A stretch of DNA of 45,556 nt, from positions 369,619 to 415,174 of the forward strand of contig CABIWJ010000001.1 of the NCBI GenBank assembly GCA_902362455.1, written 5' to 3'. The notes under the pieces are model-generated. The model saw nothing but the letters and a program-made list of their open reading frames with translations, searched no databases and was not told the origin of the DNA. The DNA comes from Eubacteriaceae bacterium. GTDB lineage: Bacteria > Bacillota > Clostridia > Lachnospirales > Lachnospiraceae. Positions within the stretch are counted from its first letter, which is position 1. Each line of letters opens with the position of its first letter. Shown in pieces: positions 1-7,042 of this stretch. Both the position numbers and the translations under genes were made by a program.

Positions 1-33
1 CGATTTAATGATTTTTATAATTATATTTAAGTT

Positions 34-750
34 TTAATTCAATGAATTATCCTGATACATAAAGTAAACAACATAATTTTTATAAGCATATTTAATATAA
101 ACCCGGCTATCTACATAGTATACTACTATCTTATCATCATCATAGGTTTCCATTTCAATATATTTTTCACTTTCCTGCATTTCACTTTCCTTAATAGGTT
201 TAGCATATGTCATTTCATTATATGTATTTATGAATTCAGTTTTATCAATATTTTCTAAAGCATTTACCTGAAATTTGTAAACATTCTTTTCTGTTTCTTC
301 TGGCAATGCTTTCTTGCAATACAACTCTTTGTCCTTTAAATATTCATATATATCAGTCTTGTTCTTTATTTTATATGATATATTATCTAATGTCATTTTA
401 TCATCTGACTTGATAACCATTTCATATTCGAGAGTTCTATTTTCTTTATCATTATATATTTTAACTTTGTATACATTAGAACTTGTATAAAACAATCGTT
501 CTATGATATTTTCCTTATGCTTCTCTATTCGTAATTTGTTAAGATTATCTATTATCTCTGTGATAGTTTCCTTATTTACAATTTCGCTTGTTTTATTATG
601 ATATTTAATCTCTATATATTCTACTTCATCGTAATTAATATTTATCTGTCTGCTTTCCGGTTTATTAAAGACTTTATATAATATTATTGATAAGCAGATT
701 ACGCATACTATTATAAGACTTAAGATAATTATTTTATGTTTTTTCTTCAT
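34..750 (-). CDS. Membrane-anchored exported hypothetical protein
   Basis: I do not recognise a family. The 238-residue product starts with a Lys-rich tip followed by one hydrophobic helix (about residues 6-26), then a mostly charged, extracytoplasmic-looking domain rich in Lys, Glu and Tyr. This is typical of a signal-anchored exported protein of a Gram-positive cell; there is no lipobox cysteine in the usual place (a Cys does occur inside the helix). The start is supported by a GGAG about 8 bases upstream on the minus strand. It has the same overall plan as the protein at 18153-18644 (short basic tip, one helix, polar domain) but I see no convincing sequence match. The gene stands alone, upstream of a transposase remnant on the other strand. 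Confidence 0.8.
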   Translation of the reverse strand: MKKKHKIIILSLIIVCVICLSIILYKVFNKPESRQININYDEVEYIEIKYHNKTSEIVNKETITEIIDNLNKLRIEKHKENIIERLFYTSSNVYKVKIYNDKENRTLEYEMVIKSDDKMTLDNISYKIKNKTDIYEYLKDKELYCKKALPEETEKNVYKFQVNALENIDKTEFINTYNEMTYAKPIKESEMQESEKYIEMETYDDDKIVVYYVDSRVYIKYAYKNYVVYFMYQDNSLN

Positions 751-832
751 ATAGATTCTCCTACCCTTCAGTTTTTTTGCTTAAAAAAAGATATGGAAAA
801 GTGTTTTTTAATATCTTCCCAATTTCCTTTTT

Positions 833-1069
833 GATTTAGGTGAAATATCCGGTAAAACTATCTTTATTGATGGTACCAAGATTGAGGCAAATACCAATAA
901 ATATACTTTCGTATGGAAAAAGACTGTTACTAAAAATCAGGAAAAACTGACTGCGAATGTAATCGCTGAAAGTACTCTTTTAGCAATTGCAAGAAACATA
1001 AATAAACATCATAATAAGATTCAGAATGGGAAGACAGGAACACATTTATTTCCTTTAAAAAGTGCCTGA
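833..1069 (+). pseudogene. IS1182-type transposase remnant, internally deleted
   Basis: A 78-codon open stretch ending in TGA reads like two separate pieces of an IS1182-family transposase joined in frame. The first half contains the motif FIDGTKIEANTNKYTFVWKK, characteristic of the mid-protein catalytic region of this family. The second half (STLLAIARNINKHHNKIQ...GKTGTH) resembles the extreme C-terminus, so the middle appears lost. There is no start codon in a suitable place and no ribosome binding site. The assignment rests on memory of the family motif, not on a search. The copy cannot be active. Confidence 0.75.
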
Positions 1070-1491
1070 ATTTAGAAATATCAAAATATAAATTTGTAGA
1101 ACCTGTATAGGTTTATTAAAGTATGCCAATTTTTGGAACATCCCACTTATTTTAATAAATATAGCTTCATTCTAACACAGATTATAAAATAAGTATAATA
1201 AAAGTAAATTAGTGAAATAGGACAAAAAAATGTCTAAAAAATGAAATTGAAAATCTACTTGAAAAATCACAACATAAGTGTTAAAATTCATATCTGTTTG
1301 GGAAATCAGGTATATATAATAAATAAGAAGAAACATATAAATGACAAAGATGTCGCCTGGCAGAAGTTAGGCGAATTATTTTTGTGAATTTATAAAAGGT
1401 GAAAAAGATACTAAAGAAAGGATAAGACCCAGATATTTTCACTTTTTAGTTGGGCAATATCACGTATTCCGTGATAAATCGGTATATAAAA
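1070..1491. other. Intergenic leader region before the permease gene
   Basis: No convincing gene is seen. A 48-codon ORF (1241-1387) is open but lacks a clear ribosome binding site. It overlaps a small terminator-like hairpin, TCGCCT (1353-1358) with AGGCGA (1369-1374), followed by ATTATTTTTG, which could end an upstream transcript or attenuate the permease gene. Just before the chosen permease start there is a perfect 7-bp inverted repeat, TATCACG (1458-1464) with CGTGATA (1470-1476), a possible operator. Confidence 0.4.
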
Positions 1492-2853
1492 ATGATAGCA
1501 AAAATAGTTGCAGTTTCAATTTTTTTACTGATGTTTGTCCTTATAATTATGGACAAAATCGAAAGACACATAGTTACTCTGGTGTGCGGTGTTGCAACCA
1601 TAGGTATAGTGTTAGGGGGATGTATGCATAGCATGCATGCGATTATTGAGACATTGAATGTTAAGGGAATATTTACATTAGATTTCTGGTATCAGTCAGG
1701 TGAGGCAACAGAAAGTTCAAGTGGTATTAATTGGGCAACCATAATATTTATACTTGGAATGATGGTTATGGTAGAGGGAATGGCGAAAGCAGGTTTCTTC
1801 CGCTGGTTGTGTATGACAATTGCAAAAGCAGTACATTACAGGGTTATTCCTATATTTTTGACATTTATGATTATGTCATCAGTTCTTGCAATGTTTATTG
1901 ACAGTATAACGGTAATACTTTTCCTTGCTGCTGTAACTGTTGAGTTAGCAGGTTTATTGAAATTCAATCCGGTGCCTATGATATTGGCAGAAGTATTTTG
2001 CGCCAACTTAGGTGGCTCGGCTACAATGTGTGGAGATCCACCTAACATTATTATTGGTACATCATTAGGTTATTCATTTGCAGATTTTATATCAAATACA
2101 GGTGTGATAGCAGGAATTTCCCTTATTGCTATAGTAATATTCTTCTATTTCTGTTTTAGAAAAGAGCTTAAAGCAAGTGAAGTAGCTATTGGCCAGATAG
2201 ATGAAAGTACATATCCAAATCCGAAAGATGCGATTACTGACAAAAAAAGATTTATTTTTAGTTGTATTATATTTGCTTGTGCTATAATATTATTAGTAAC
2301 ACATGCTCAGACAGGACTTACGGTTGCATTTATTGGTATGTTTATTGCGATAGTTACTTTATTAGTCGCAGGAAAGTCTATTAAATCACTGATAAAAGGA
2401 ATTGATTATAAAACACTTCTGTTCTTTATTGGTTTGTTTATGGTTGTTGGCGGACTTGAACAGACGGGTGTGTTAGAAGTCATAGCTAATTTTATTGAGA
2501 AAATCAGTGGTGGAAATGTTAAGATGATGGTTGTAATAATCATCTGGATATCTGCATTTGCAAGTGCATTCATAGATAACATTCCATTTGCGGCAACTAT
2601 GATTCCTGTAATTAAGAATCTTTCGATTGTATCTGGTGCAAATCTGGCAGTATTGGCATGGGCATTGTCAATGGGAACAGATATTGGTGGTAGCGCTACA
2701 CCAATCGGAGCATCAGCAAATGTTGTTGGAACATCAGTGGCAGCTAAGGCGGGACATCCTGTAGGCTGGGGTAAATATTGCAAATCAGCAGTTCCTGCAA
2801 CTATGATGGTACTAGTTATTTCAACAGTATTTATATTAGTTCGTTACTTTTAA
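1492..2853 (+). CDS. SLC13/ArsB-NhaD-superfamily anion permease
   Basis: A very hydrophobic protein (453 residues from this start) with about 11-12 membrane segments. The repeated re-entrant signatures of the ion transporter superfamily are visible: an SVLAMFIDSITVILF-type segment with GGSATMCGDPPNIIIG in the first half, and ASAFIDNIPFAATMIP with GTDIGGSATPIGASANVVG in the second. The substrate (citrate or another dicarboxylate, arsenite, or Na+/H+ exchange) cannot be fixed from sequence. An in-frame TTG at 1450 would add 14 residues containing a small inverted repeat. I prefer ATG 1492 because family members start right before the first helix, although neither start has a good Shine-Dalgarno. 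The next gene follows through a family-1 leader repeat and is probably co-transcribed. Confidence 0.85.
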   Translation: MIAKIVAVSIFLLMFVLIIMDKIERHIVTLVCGVATIGIVLGGCMHSMHAIIETLNVKGIFTLDFWYQSGEATESSSGINWATIIFILGMMVMVEGMAKAGFFRWLCMTIAKAVHYRVIPIFLTFMIMSSVLAMFIDSITVILFLAAVTVELAGLLKFNPVPMILAEVFCANLGGSATMCGDPPNIIIGTSLGYSFADFISNTGVIAGISLIAIVIFFYFCFRKELKASEVAIGQIDESTYPNPKDAITDKKRFIFSCIIFACAIILLVTHAQTGLTVAFIGMFIAIVTLLVAGKSIKSLIKGIDYKTLLFFIGLFMVVGGLEQTGVLEVIANFIEKISGGNVKMMVVIIIWISAFASAFIDNIPFAATMIPVIKNLSIVSGANLAVLAWALSMGTDIGGSATPIGASANVVGTSVAAKAGHPVGWGKYCKSAVPATMMVLVISTVFILVRYF

Positions 2854-2865
2854 ATAGTACGGATA

Positions 2866-3014
2866 AGGAGTAGTGTGAAAATACGGATTGATATCTGGTT
2901 TTTTACACAGCTATTTGTGCCGCGGGCGCCACAAATAGCATCTATCGCAGAGCTAAATCTGGTATTTAGCTTGCGGTTCCTCCGGCAGTTTGAGCCTGCG
3001 GAATGGAGATTAGT
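2866..3014 (+). repeat. Family-1 structured leader repeat, copy A
   Basis: The most diverged of four copies of a start-codon-abutting repeat. Its left end has its own Shine-Dalgarno (AAGGAG) and a GTG (2875) opening a 70-codon leader frame that runs through the whole element and overlaps the downstream gene out of frame, to 3087. Hairpins: GCTATTTGTG (2910-2919) with CACAAATAGC (2930-2939); AGCTAAAT (2951-2958) with ATTTAGCT (2964-2971); GCAG (2985-2988) with CTGC (2996-2999), enclosed by CTCC (2980-2983) pairing GGAG (3005-3008), which is the Shine-Dalgarno of the kinase-like gene. Sequence differs from the other copies but the stems are kept. Confidence 0.75.
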
Positions 3015-3611
3015 ATGGAAAAACAGATTATTATTTCAGTTGGTCGGGAATTCGGAAGTGGTGGTCATGTTATTGCTGAAGAATTAGCTAAGAGATTTGA
3101 TTTGCCATTTTATGACCATAACTTATTAGATGCAATTGCTTCTGAGAAGAATGTTAATGCAAAAGAACTTGAGAAATATGATGAAATTCCAAAGAATAAA
3201 TTTTTTTCGAGAACTGTAAATGGATATAGTAATTCACCTGAACAAAACATTGCAAATATGCAGTTTGATTATCTTAAGAATAAGGCTTCGGCAGGTGAAT
3301 CTTTTGTCGTTGTAGGAAGATGTTCAGAGACAATGTTAAAAGATTATGCTGGTTTGATAAGTATATTTATTCTTGGCGATATGTCTGAAAAGATAAAACG
3401 TATAGCTCAATTACATGATATGTCAGAAGAAGAAGCACGAAGGCTGATTATTCATAAGGATAAGAAACGTAAGGCATATCACAATTACTATTGTGAAGGT
3501 AAATGGGGTGACTCAAGAAATTACGATTTTTCAATAAACAGTAGCAAGCTAGGAATAGAAGAGACAGTTGATGCTATCGAAGATTATATAAAAAGACGTA
3601 TGAAAAAGTAA
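3015..3611 (+). CDS. Cytidylate kinase-like family protein
   Basis: A 198-residue soluble protein of the cytidylate-kinase-like (Cytidylate_kin2) family found widely in Firmicutes. The N-terminus carries the diagnostic IISVGREFGSGG, a P-loop-like phosphate-binding segment, followed by a helix and FYDHNLLD. VVVGRCSE in the middle matches the family's conserved GRG/GRC segment. Its true substrate is not established; it should not be taken for the essential Cmk. ATG 3015 is chosen over the in-frame ATG 3003 because GGAG lies at the right spacing before 3015 and 3003 falls inside the repeat. The element upstream is predicted to mask that Shine-Dalgarno. Probably in one operon with the permease. 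Confidence 0.85.
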   Translation: MEKQIIISVGREFGSGGHVIAEELAKRFDLPFYDHNLLDAIASEKNVNAKELEKYDEIPKNKFFSRTVNGYSNSPEQNIANMQFDYLKNKASAGESFVVVGRCSETMLKDYAGLISIFILGDMSEKIKRIAQLHDMSEEEARRLIIHKDKKRKAYHNYYCEGKWGDSRNYDFSINSSKLGIEETVDAIEDYIKRRMKK

Positions 3612-3626
3612 TTGAAAGATTAAAAT

Positions 3627-3690
3627 AATTGCACTAGTTATTTTATGTAACATTATAAGTACATAGAATAAATTGGTGCAATTTTTATTA
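3627..3690 (+). terminator. Terminator-like long AT-rich hairpin after the kinase-like gene
   Basis: AATTGCAC (3627-3634) pairs with GTGCAATT (3676-3683) and pairing continues inward through an AT-rich stem to TATGTA / TACATA, leaving a loop of about ten bases. A TTTATTATAA stretch follows. It lies 15 bases after the stop codon and directly abuts the long inverted repeat. Confidence 0.55.
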
Positions 3691-4225
3691 TAATTTATTC
3701 AAAATTCTCACATACATATGTAGCTTATATTTATCTGTTAAAGTAAATTTGATATATATAAATATTGAAACACCTTGTAAGAATTGTGTAAATTTGTAAG
3801 ATATCTTTTTTCGGCTTAAATTTTGTGTACATTCAACAGACATACACTTAAGCCGAGATGTCCGTCTATGACACACGCTTTCATAATTCCTTTATCTAGT
3901 GCAAGTAAATGCCGTCATCTGCAAAGTCTATTACGGTGCAGCTAATCAAACGTGCTTCGCTTGAACGGTGATTTACTGCACCGATCTTTTGCATCTGACG
4001 GCATATAACTTGCACACGATACGTCATAAATCAAGTGTGTGGCATAGACGAACACATCGGTTTAAGTGTATGGCATTGAATGAACTCAAATCATCAAAAG
4101 AGCCGAAAAAGATAACTTACAAATTAGCAATTCTTACAAAAGTTTCGATATTTATATATGCAAATTTACTTAATACAGATAATTTAATTATAATATGTAT
4201 GTGAGAATTTTGAATAATTTATCAT
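3687..4225. repeat. Long imperfect inverted repeat of about 540 bp
   Basis: The whole interval between the kinase-like gene and the chromate transporter genes is one near-palindrome centred at about 3956. The outer 25 bases are perfect (3695-3719 against 4193-4217), and pairing, with substitutions and short gaps, continues to a core where CGGTGCAG pairs with CTGCACCG around a small loop. It could be a MITE-like element with very long terminal inverted repeats, an inverted duplication, or a structured RNA. The two arms hold divergent open frames (3688-3876 on minus, 3968-4204 on plus) whose peptides resemble each other (HRRTSRLKCM and HRRTHRFKCM), as homologous arms would give. There are no ribosome binding sites, so I do not call genes. 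Confidence 0.7.
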
Positions 4226-4254
4226 AAAAGGTAGTTTTGATATTTTCTATGTAT

Positions 4255-4821
4255 CTATAATACAAATGTATATATTAAAGTTCCTATAACACCTGTGCCA
4301 AATATAATGGTTATGGCATTTAACTTAAATTTTCTAAGTAAAATCAATGCACCGGCAAATAGCAATGTTTCAACATATCTGAAGTTACCTGGTGAAATAC
4401 CATGTTTATCTGCATTAAATAGAGCAAGCAGAAGTATTGATAATCCTGCGGAAGCAATTAATGCAACTACAGCAGGACGGAGAGCAGAAAGAATAGTCTG
4501 TACTGCACCTAAGTTCCTATATTTATAATAAAATCTTGCAAGTATTGAGCATATGATAAATGATGGGAGTATACAACCAATTGTGCAGATAATTGAACCC
4601 GGAAGTCCAGATAATTTTGTACCTACAAATGTAGCTGCATTGATAGATATTGAACCTGGTGTCATTTCTGCTATAGTAATAAGGTCTGTAAATTCAGACA
4701 TAGTGATTAATTTATGAATCTCCACAATCTGATTCTGGATTAATGGGATAGCAGCATATCCACCACCAACTGAGAATAAACCAACTTGTATAAAGCTTAT
4801 AAACATTTTTAAGAGTAACAT
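4255..4821 (-). CDS. Chromate transporter family protein, second half-size subunit
   Basis: A 188-residue membrane protein with one CHR (chromate transporter) domain. It keeps the family signature: an N-terminal helix running into FSVGGGYAAIPL, then EMTPGSISINAATFVG, then four to five further helices. Half-size CHR proteins are normally encoded in pairs and work as heterodimers, and here the partner is directly upstream. The start overlaps the partner's stop (TAATG-type one-base overlap), which indicates translational coupling. Transport of chromate itself is not proven for most members; the physiological anion may differ. Confidence 0.88.
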   Translation of the reverse strand: MLLLKMFISFIQVGLFSVGGGYAAIPLIQNQIVEIHKLITMSEFTDLITIAEMTPGSISINAATFVGTKLSGLPGSIICTIGCILPSFIICSILARFYYKYRNLGAVQTILSALRPAVVALIASAGLSILLLALFNADKHGISPGNFRYVETLLFAGALILLRKFKLNAITIIFGTGVIGTLIYTFVL

Positions 4822-5447
4822 TATTTAGCACCTCTTTTCGTAGTATCAGATTTTAAATGTTTTGCTTTAATGGTATCGGTTAATGCATTGATAATACCGA
4901 TTATAAGACATGTAAATATAATAAGCATTGCACTAATATCGAAAAACCACACTGCAATAAATGATATAATCATAAGACCTATGTAAAGAACTTTTTTGGT
5001 CTTGCAGACATTTTTAGCAAGATTAAGTACCACATCAAAGATTACAGCGGCAACACCTGCACGCATTACCTGTAGGGCAATTGCAATTGTTTTGTTGGCA
5101 CAGAATTGTTTATAGAAAATAGCTACAATGGAAATTATTATCATAGGTGGAAGTGAAGTCCCGATTATTCCAATTATGGAACCTAATACACCCGCCATTC
5201 TGTAACCGATAATTACAGAGGCATTAATGGGAATTGGGCCGGGAGATGATTGGGAGATGGCTGTTATATCAAGCATTTCATCTTCATCAAACCATTTTAA
5301 TTCCTCAACAAATTTTTTCTTCATAAGAGATACAATTACAAATCCACCACCAAATGTAAATGCACTTAAAGTAAACATAGAGATAAATAATTGCCACAGC
5401 ATTTTTGGTTTTGATGATGCATTTTCGTTAGAAGTATTAATATTCAT
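4821..5447 (-). CDS. Chromate transporter family protein, first half-size subunit
   Basis: A 208-residue membrane protein, the first of the CHR pair. After a polar N-terminus of about 15 residues it shows FTFGGGFVIVSLMKKKFVEE and ITAISQSSPGPIPINASVIIG, the usual CHR motifs, and hydrophobic segments to the end. It is paralogous to the protein encoded immediately downstream. The gene is divergent from a LysR-type regulator gene, the common arrangement in which the regulator controls the transporter pair. Confidence 0.88.
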   Translation of the reverse strand: MNINTSNENASSKPKMLWQLFISMFTLSAFTFGGGFVIVSLMKKKFVEELKWFDEDEMLDITAISQSSPGPIPINASVIIGYRMAGVLGSIIGIIGTSLPPMIIISIVAIFYKQFCANKTIAIALQVMRAGVAAVIFDVVLNLAKNVCKTKKVLYIGLMIISFIAVWFFDISAMLIIFTCLIIGIINALTDTIKAKHLKSDTTKRGAK

Positions 5448-5501
5448 TTTTATGCTAATCCTCGCTATTCTGTTAATTTTCCGAAAACAATAATACAGCT
5501 A

Positions 5502-5530
5502 TTGACTTAATAAGTAAAATATATAATAAT
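5502..5530 (+). promoter_or_regulatory. Possible sigma-A promoter for the LysR gene
   Basis: TTGACT (5502-5507) and AATAAT (5525-5530) are separated by 17 bases in the AT-rich divergent region between the transporter pair and the regulator gene. The region also contains AT-rich dyads that could serve as LysR sites, but I cannot pick one with confidence. Confidence 0.35.
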
Positions 5531-5601
5531 TATAATATATATAAGTAAAAACCTATATAAAGTTTATCATAGTGACTAAAATGCTAGAAAGGAGGGAGAC
5601 A

Positions 5602-6456
5602 GTGACCCTAAGGCATTTAGAGATTTACGTAAAAGTTGTAGAAACAGGGAGTATGAGTACCGCTTCAAAAGAATTATTTGTTACACAACCGACGGTCAGT
5701 GGTGCAATATCCGAGTTAGAAAAGGAATATAAGGTCGTATTATTTGAACGTCTTAATAAGAGAATCTATATTACTAAAGAAGGCGAAAAGTTATATATGT
5801 ATGCAAGAAAAATGTTAAGTATTGCAGAGGATATGGAACGGCAGATTGGTTCAAATGAAGATAATTCACCTGTAAGAATTGGCGCTACCGTAACAATTGG
5901 TACATGTATGTTGCCGGAATATATTAATCAATTTTCAGGACATTCATCTAATGTAGACATTTCCAATACCAGAAATATTGTACAACTTGTGTTGTCGAAC
6001 AAGTTAGATGTCGGGCTTGTAGAGGGACGGGTAACAAATGATGATATACGTTCTATTTCATTTATGAAAGATGAGATGATGTTTATATGCAAGAAGAATC
6101 ATAAGCTGGCAGGACGTAAACGTGTTAATCTTGAGGAAGTTTTAAGATATCCTCTGATTCTAAGGGAGAAAGACAGTGGAACAAGAACAATCATAGATGA
6201 GGCAATCGAAAGTAAAGATAATCTAAAAGCAAATGTAATATGGAACTGTAATAATACGCAGGCAATTATAAATGCTGTGTTATCAGAAATTGGTGTAACG
6301 ATTTTATCACCAAGTCTGATAACAGGATATGATGAACTATGTGCAATAAGAATTAAGGATGTTAAAATAGAAAGAGATTTTCAGTTAATAATTCATAAAG
6401 ATAAATATGTGACAAACAAGTTGCAGGAATTTATGGATATTGTGTTGAATAAGTAG
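5602..6456 (+). CDS. LysR-family transcriptional regulator
   Basis: The N-terminal 60 residues are a typical LysR winged helix-turn-helix (LRHLEIYVKVVETGSMSTAS, then TQPTVSGAISELE, then LFERLNKRIYIT). The rest is a periplasmic-binding-protein-like effector domain of the normal length (total 284 residues). GTG 5602 is chosen because a strong GGAGGGAG sits seven bases before it. An in-frame GTG at 5572 would place that Shine-Dalgarno inside the coding region. Divergent from the chromate-transporter-like pair, which it probably controls. A family-1 leader repeat follows the stop codon. Confidence 0.9.
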   Translation: MTLRHLEIYVKVVETGSMSTASKELFVTQPTVSGAISELEKEYKVVLFERLNKRIYITKEGEKLYMYARKMLSIAEDMERQIGSNEDNSPVRIGATVTIGTCMLPEYINQFSGHSSNVDISNTRNIVQLVLSNKLDVGLVEGRVTNDDIRSISFMKDEMMFICKKNHKLAGRKRVNLEEVLRYPLILREKDSGTRTIIDEAIESKDNLKANVIWNCNNTQAIINAVLSEIGVTILSPSLITGYDELCAIRIKDVKIERDFQLIIHKDKYVTNKLQEFMDIVLNK

Positions 6457-6469
6457 TGAAGAAATATAG

Positions 6470-6624
6470 GAGAATAGTATGAAAAATAGTGCTGATGCGA
6501 TTATTTTTCACACAGCTAATTGTTTCGGGGCGAAAACAATTAGCATATATGTCAGATGAGAAATCGCTTTAGCGAATTTCTCATCGCCTCCTCTCGACAA
6601 AGTCGCTCGGAAATGAGGATTAGT
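6470..6624 (+). repeat. Family-1 structured leader repeat, copy B
   Basis: A clear copy of the start-codon-abutting repeat. The left Shine-Dalgarno (AGGAGA) precedes ATG 6479, which opens a 26-residue leader peptide (MKNSADAIIFHTANCFGAK...) ending at 6559. Stem I: GAAAAATA (6481-6488) with TATTTTTC (6502-6509). Stem II: GCTAATTGTTTCG (6515-6527) with 6531-6544. Stem III: GATGAGAAAT (6555-6564) with ATTTCTCATC (6576-6585). Stem IV: CGAC (6595-6598) with GTCG (6602-6605), enclosed by CCTC (6587-6590) pairing GAGG (6615-6618), the Shine-Dalgarno of the next gene. Confidence 0.85.
6479..6559 (+). CDS. Leader peptide inside family-1 repeat copy B
   Basis: A 26-codon ORF with a well-placed Shine-Dalgarno (AGGAGA, six-base spacing), starting in the left arm of stem I and stopping inside stem III. 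Its first residues MKNSADAIIFHTANCFGAK closely match the leader frame of copy D at 44109 (VKNNADAIIFHIAICFGAK). Because the stems constrain the DNA, peptide similarity alone does not prove selection on the peptide; translation itself could be the signal that opens the downstream structure. Confidence 0.45.
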   Translation: MKNSADAIIFHTANCFGAKTISIYVR

Positions 6625-7008
6625 ATGAAAAACAAAAAAGCAAAAAATACAAAAAAATCATCATATATTGATTGTTATTATATGAACACTAATGAAATCG
6701 GCAGCAGAGATTTATATGAGGCTATCAGTGAGGTGGCGAAGAATAAGATAGAATTCTGGGAGGCAGCCGATGTTATAGAAATTGAACTTGGTGAGAAATC
6801 AAGTATAGACATAGAAAAACTTTCTATGTTCCGAGATGTAGATGATAAGAAATTCCTTGATACTCATAATGTAAATGTAATATATGGTATAAAAACAGAT
6901 TCAGAACACAGAGAAGATATGGAGAAAATATTCAGAGACGTTGTTGGAAAAATTGGTGGTTTTGTCTGCTCAGATTCAGATGATTTTATGCCGATATTTA
7001 TAAGGTAA
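6625..7008 (+). CDS. Hypothetical protein, 127 residues
   Basis: I do not recognise this protein. After a Lys-rich N-terminus (MKNKKAKNTKKS) it is a soluble acidic alpha/beta-looking domain with no cysteine motif, helix anchor or signal peptide. ATG 6625 is chosen because GAGG stands six bases before it. In-frame ATGs further upstream (6556 and 6613) lie within the repeat. The cellulase gene starts 34 bases downstream, so the two are probably co-transcribed, but nothing in the sequence shows a role in polysaccharide use. Confidence 0.7.
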   Translation: MKNKKAKNTKKSSYIDCYYMNTNEIGSRDLYEAISEVAKNKIEFWEAADVIEIELGEKSSIDIEKLSMFRDVDDKKFLDTHNVNVIYGIKTDSEHREDMEKIFRDVVGKIGGFVCSDSDDFMPIFIR

Positions 7009-7042
7009 CTGATAAAAAGAACATATTAAGGACGTGAATTAA

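Noticed and set aside
1241..1387. A 48-codon ORF upstream of the permease gene
   Set aside because: No clear ribosome binding site, and its 3' end coincides with a hairpin; I cannot support it as a gene.
2875..3087. Calling the copy A leader frame a normal protein gene
   Set aside because: The frame passes through structured repeat sequence and into the kinase gene out of frame; it is better treated as part of the regulatory element.
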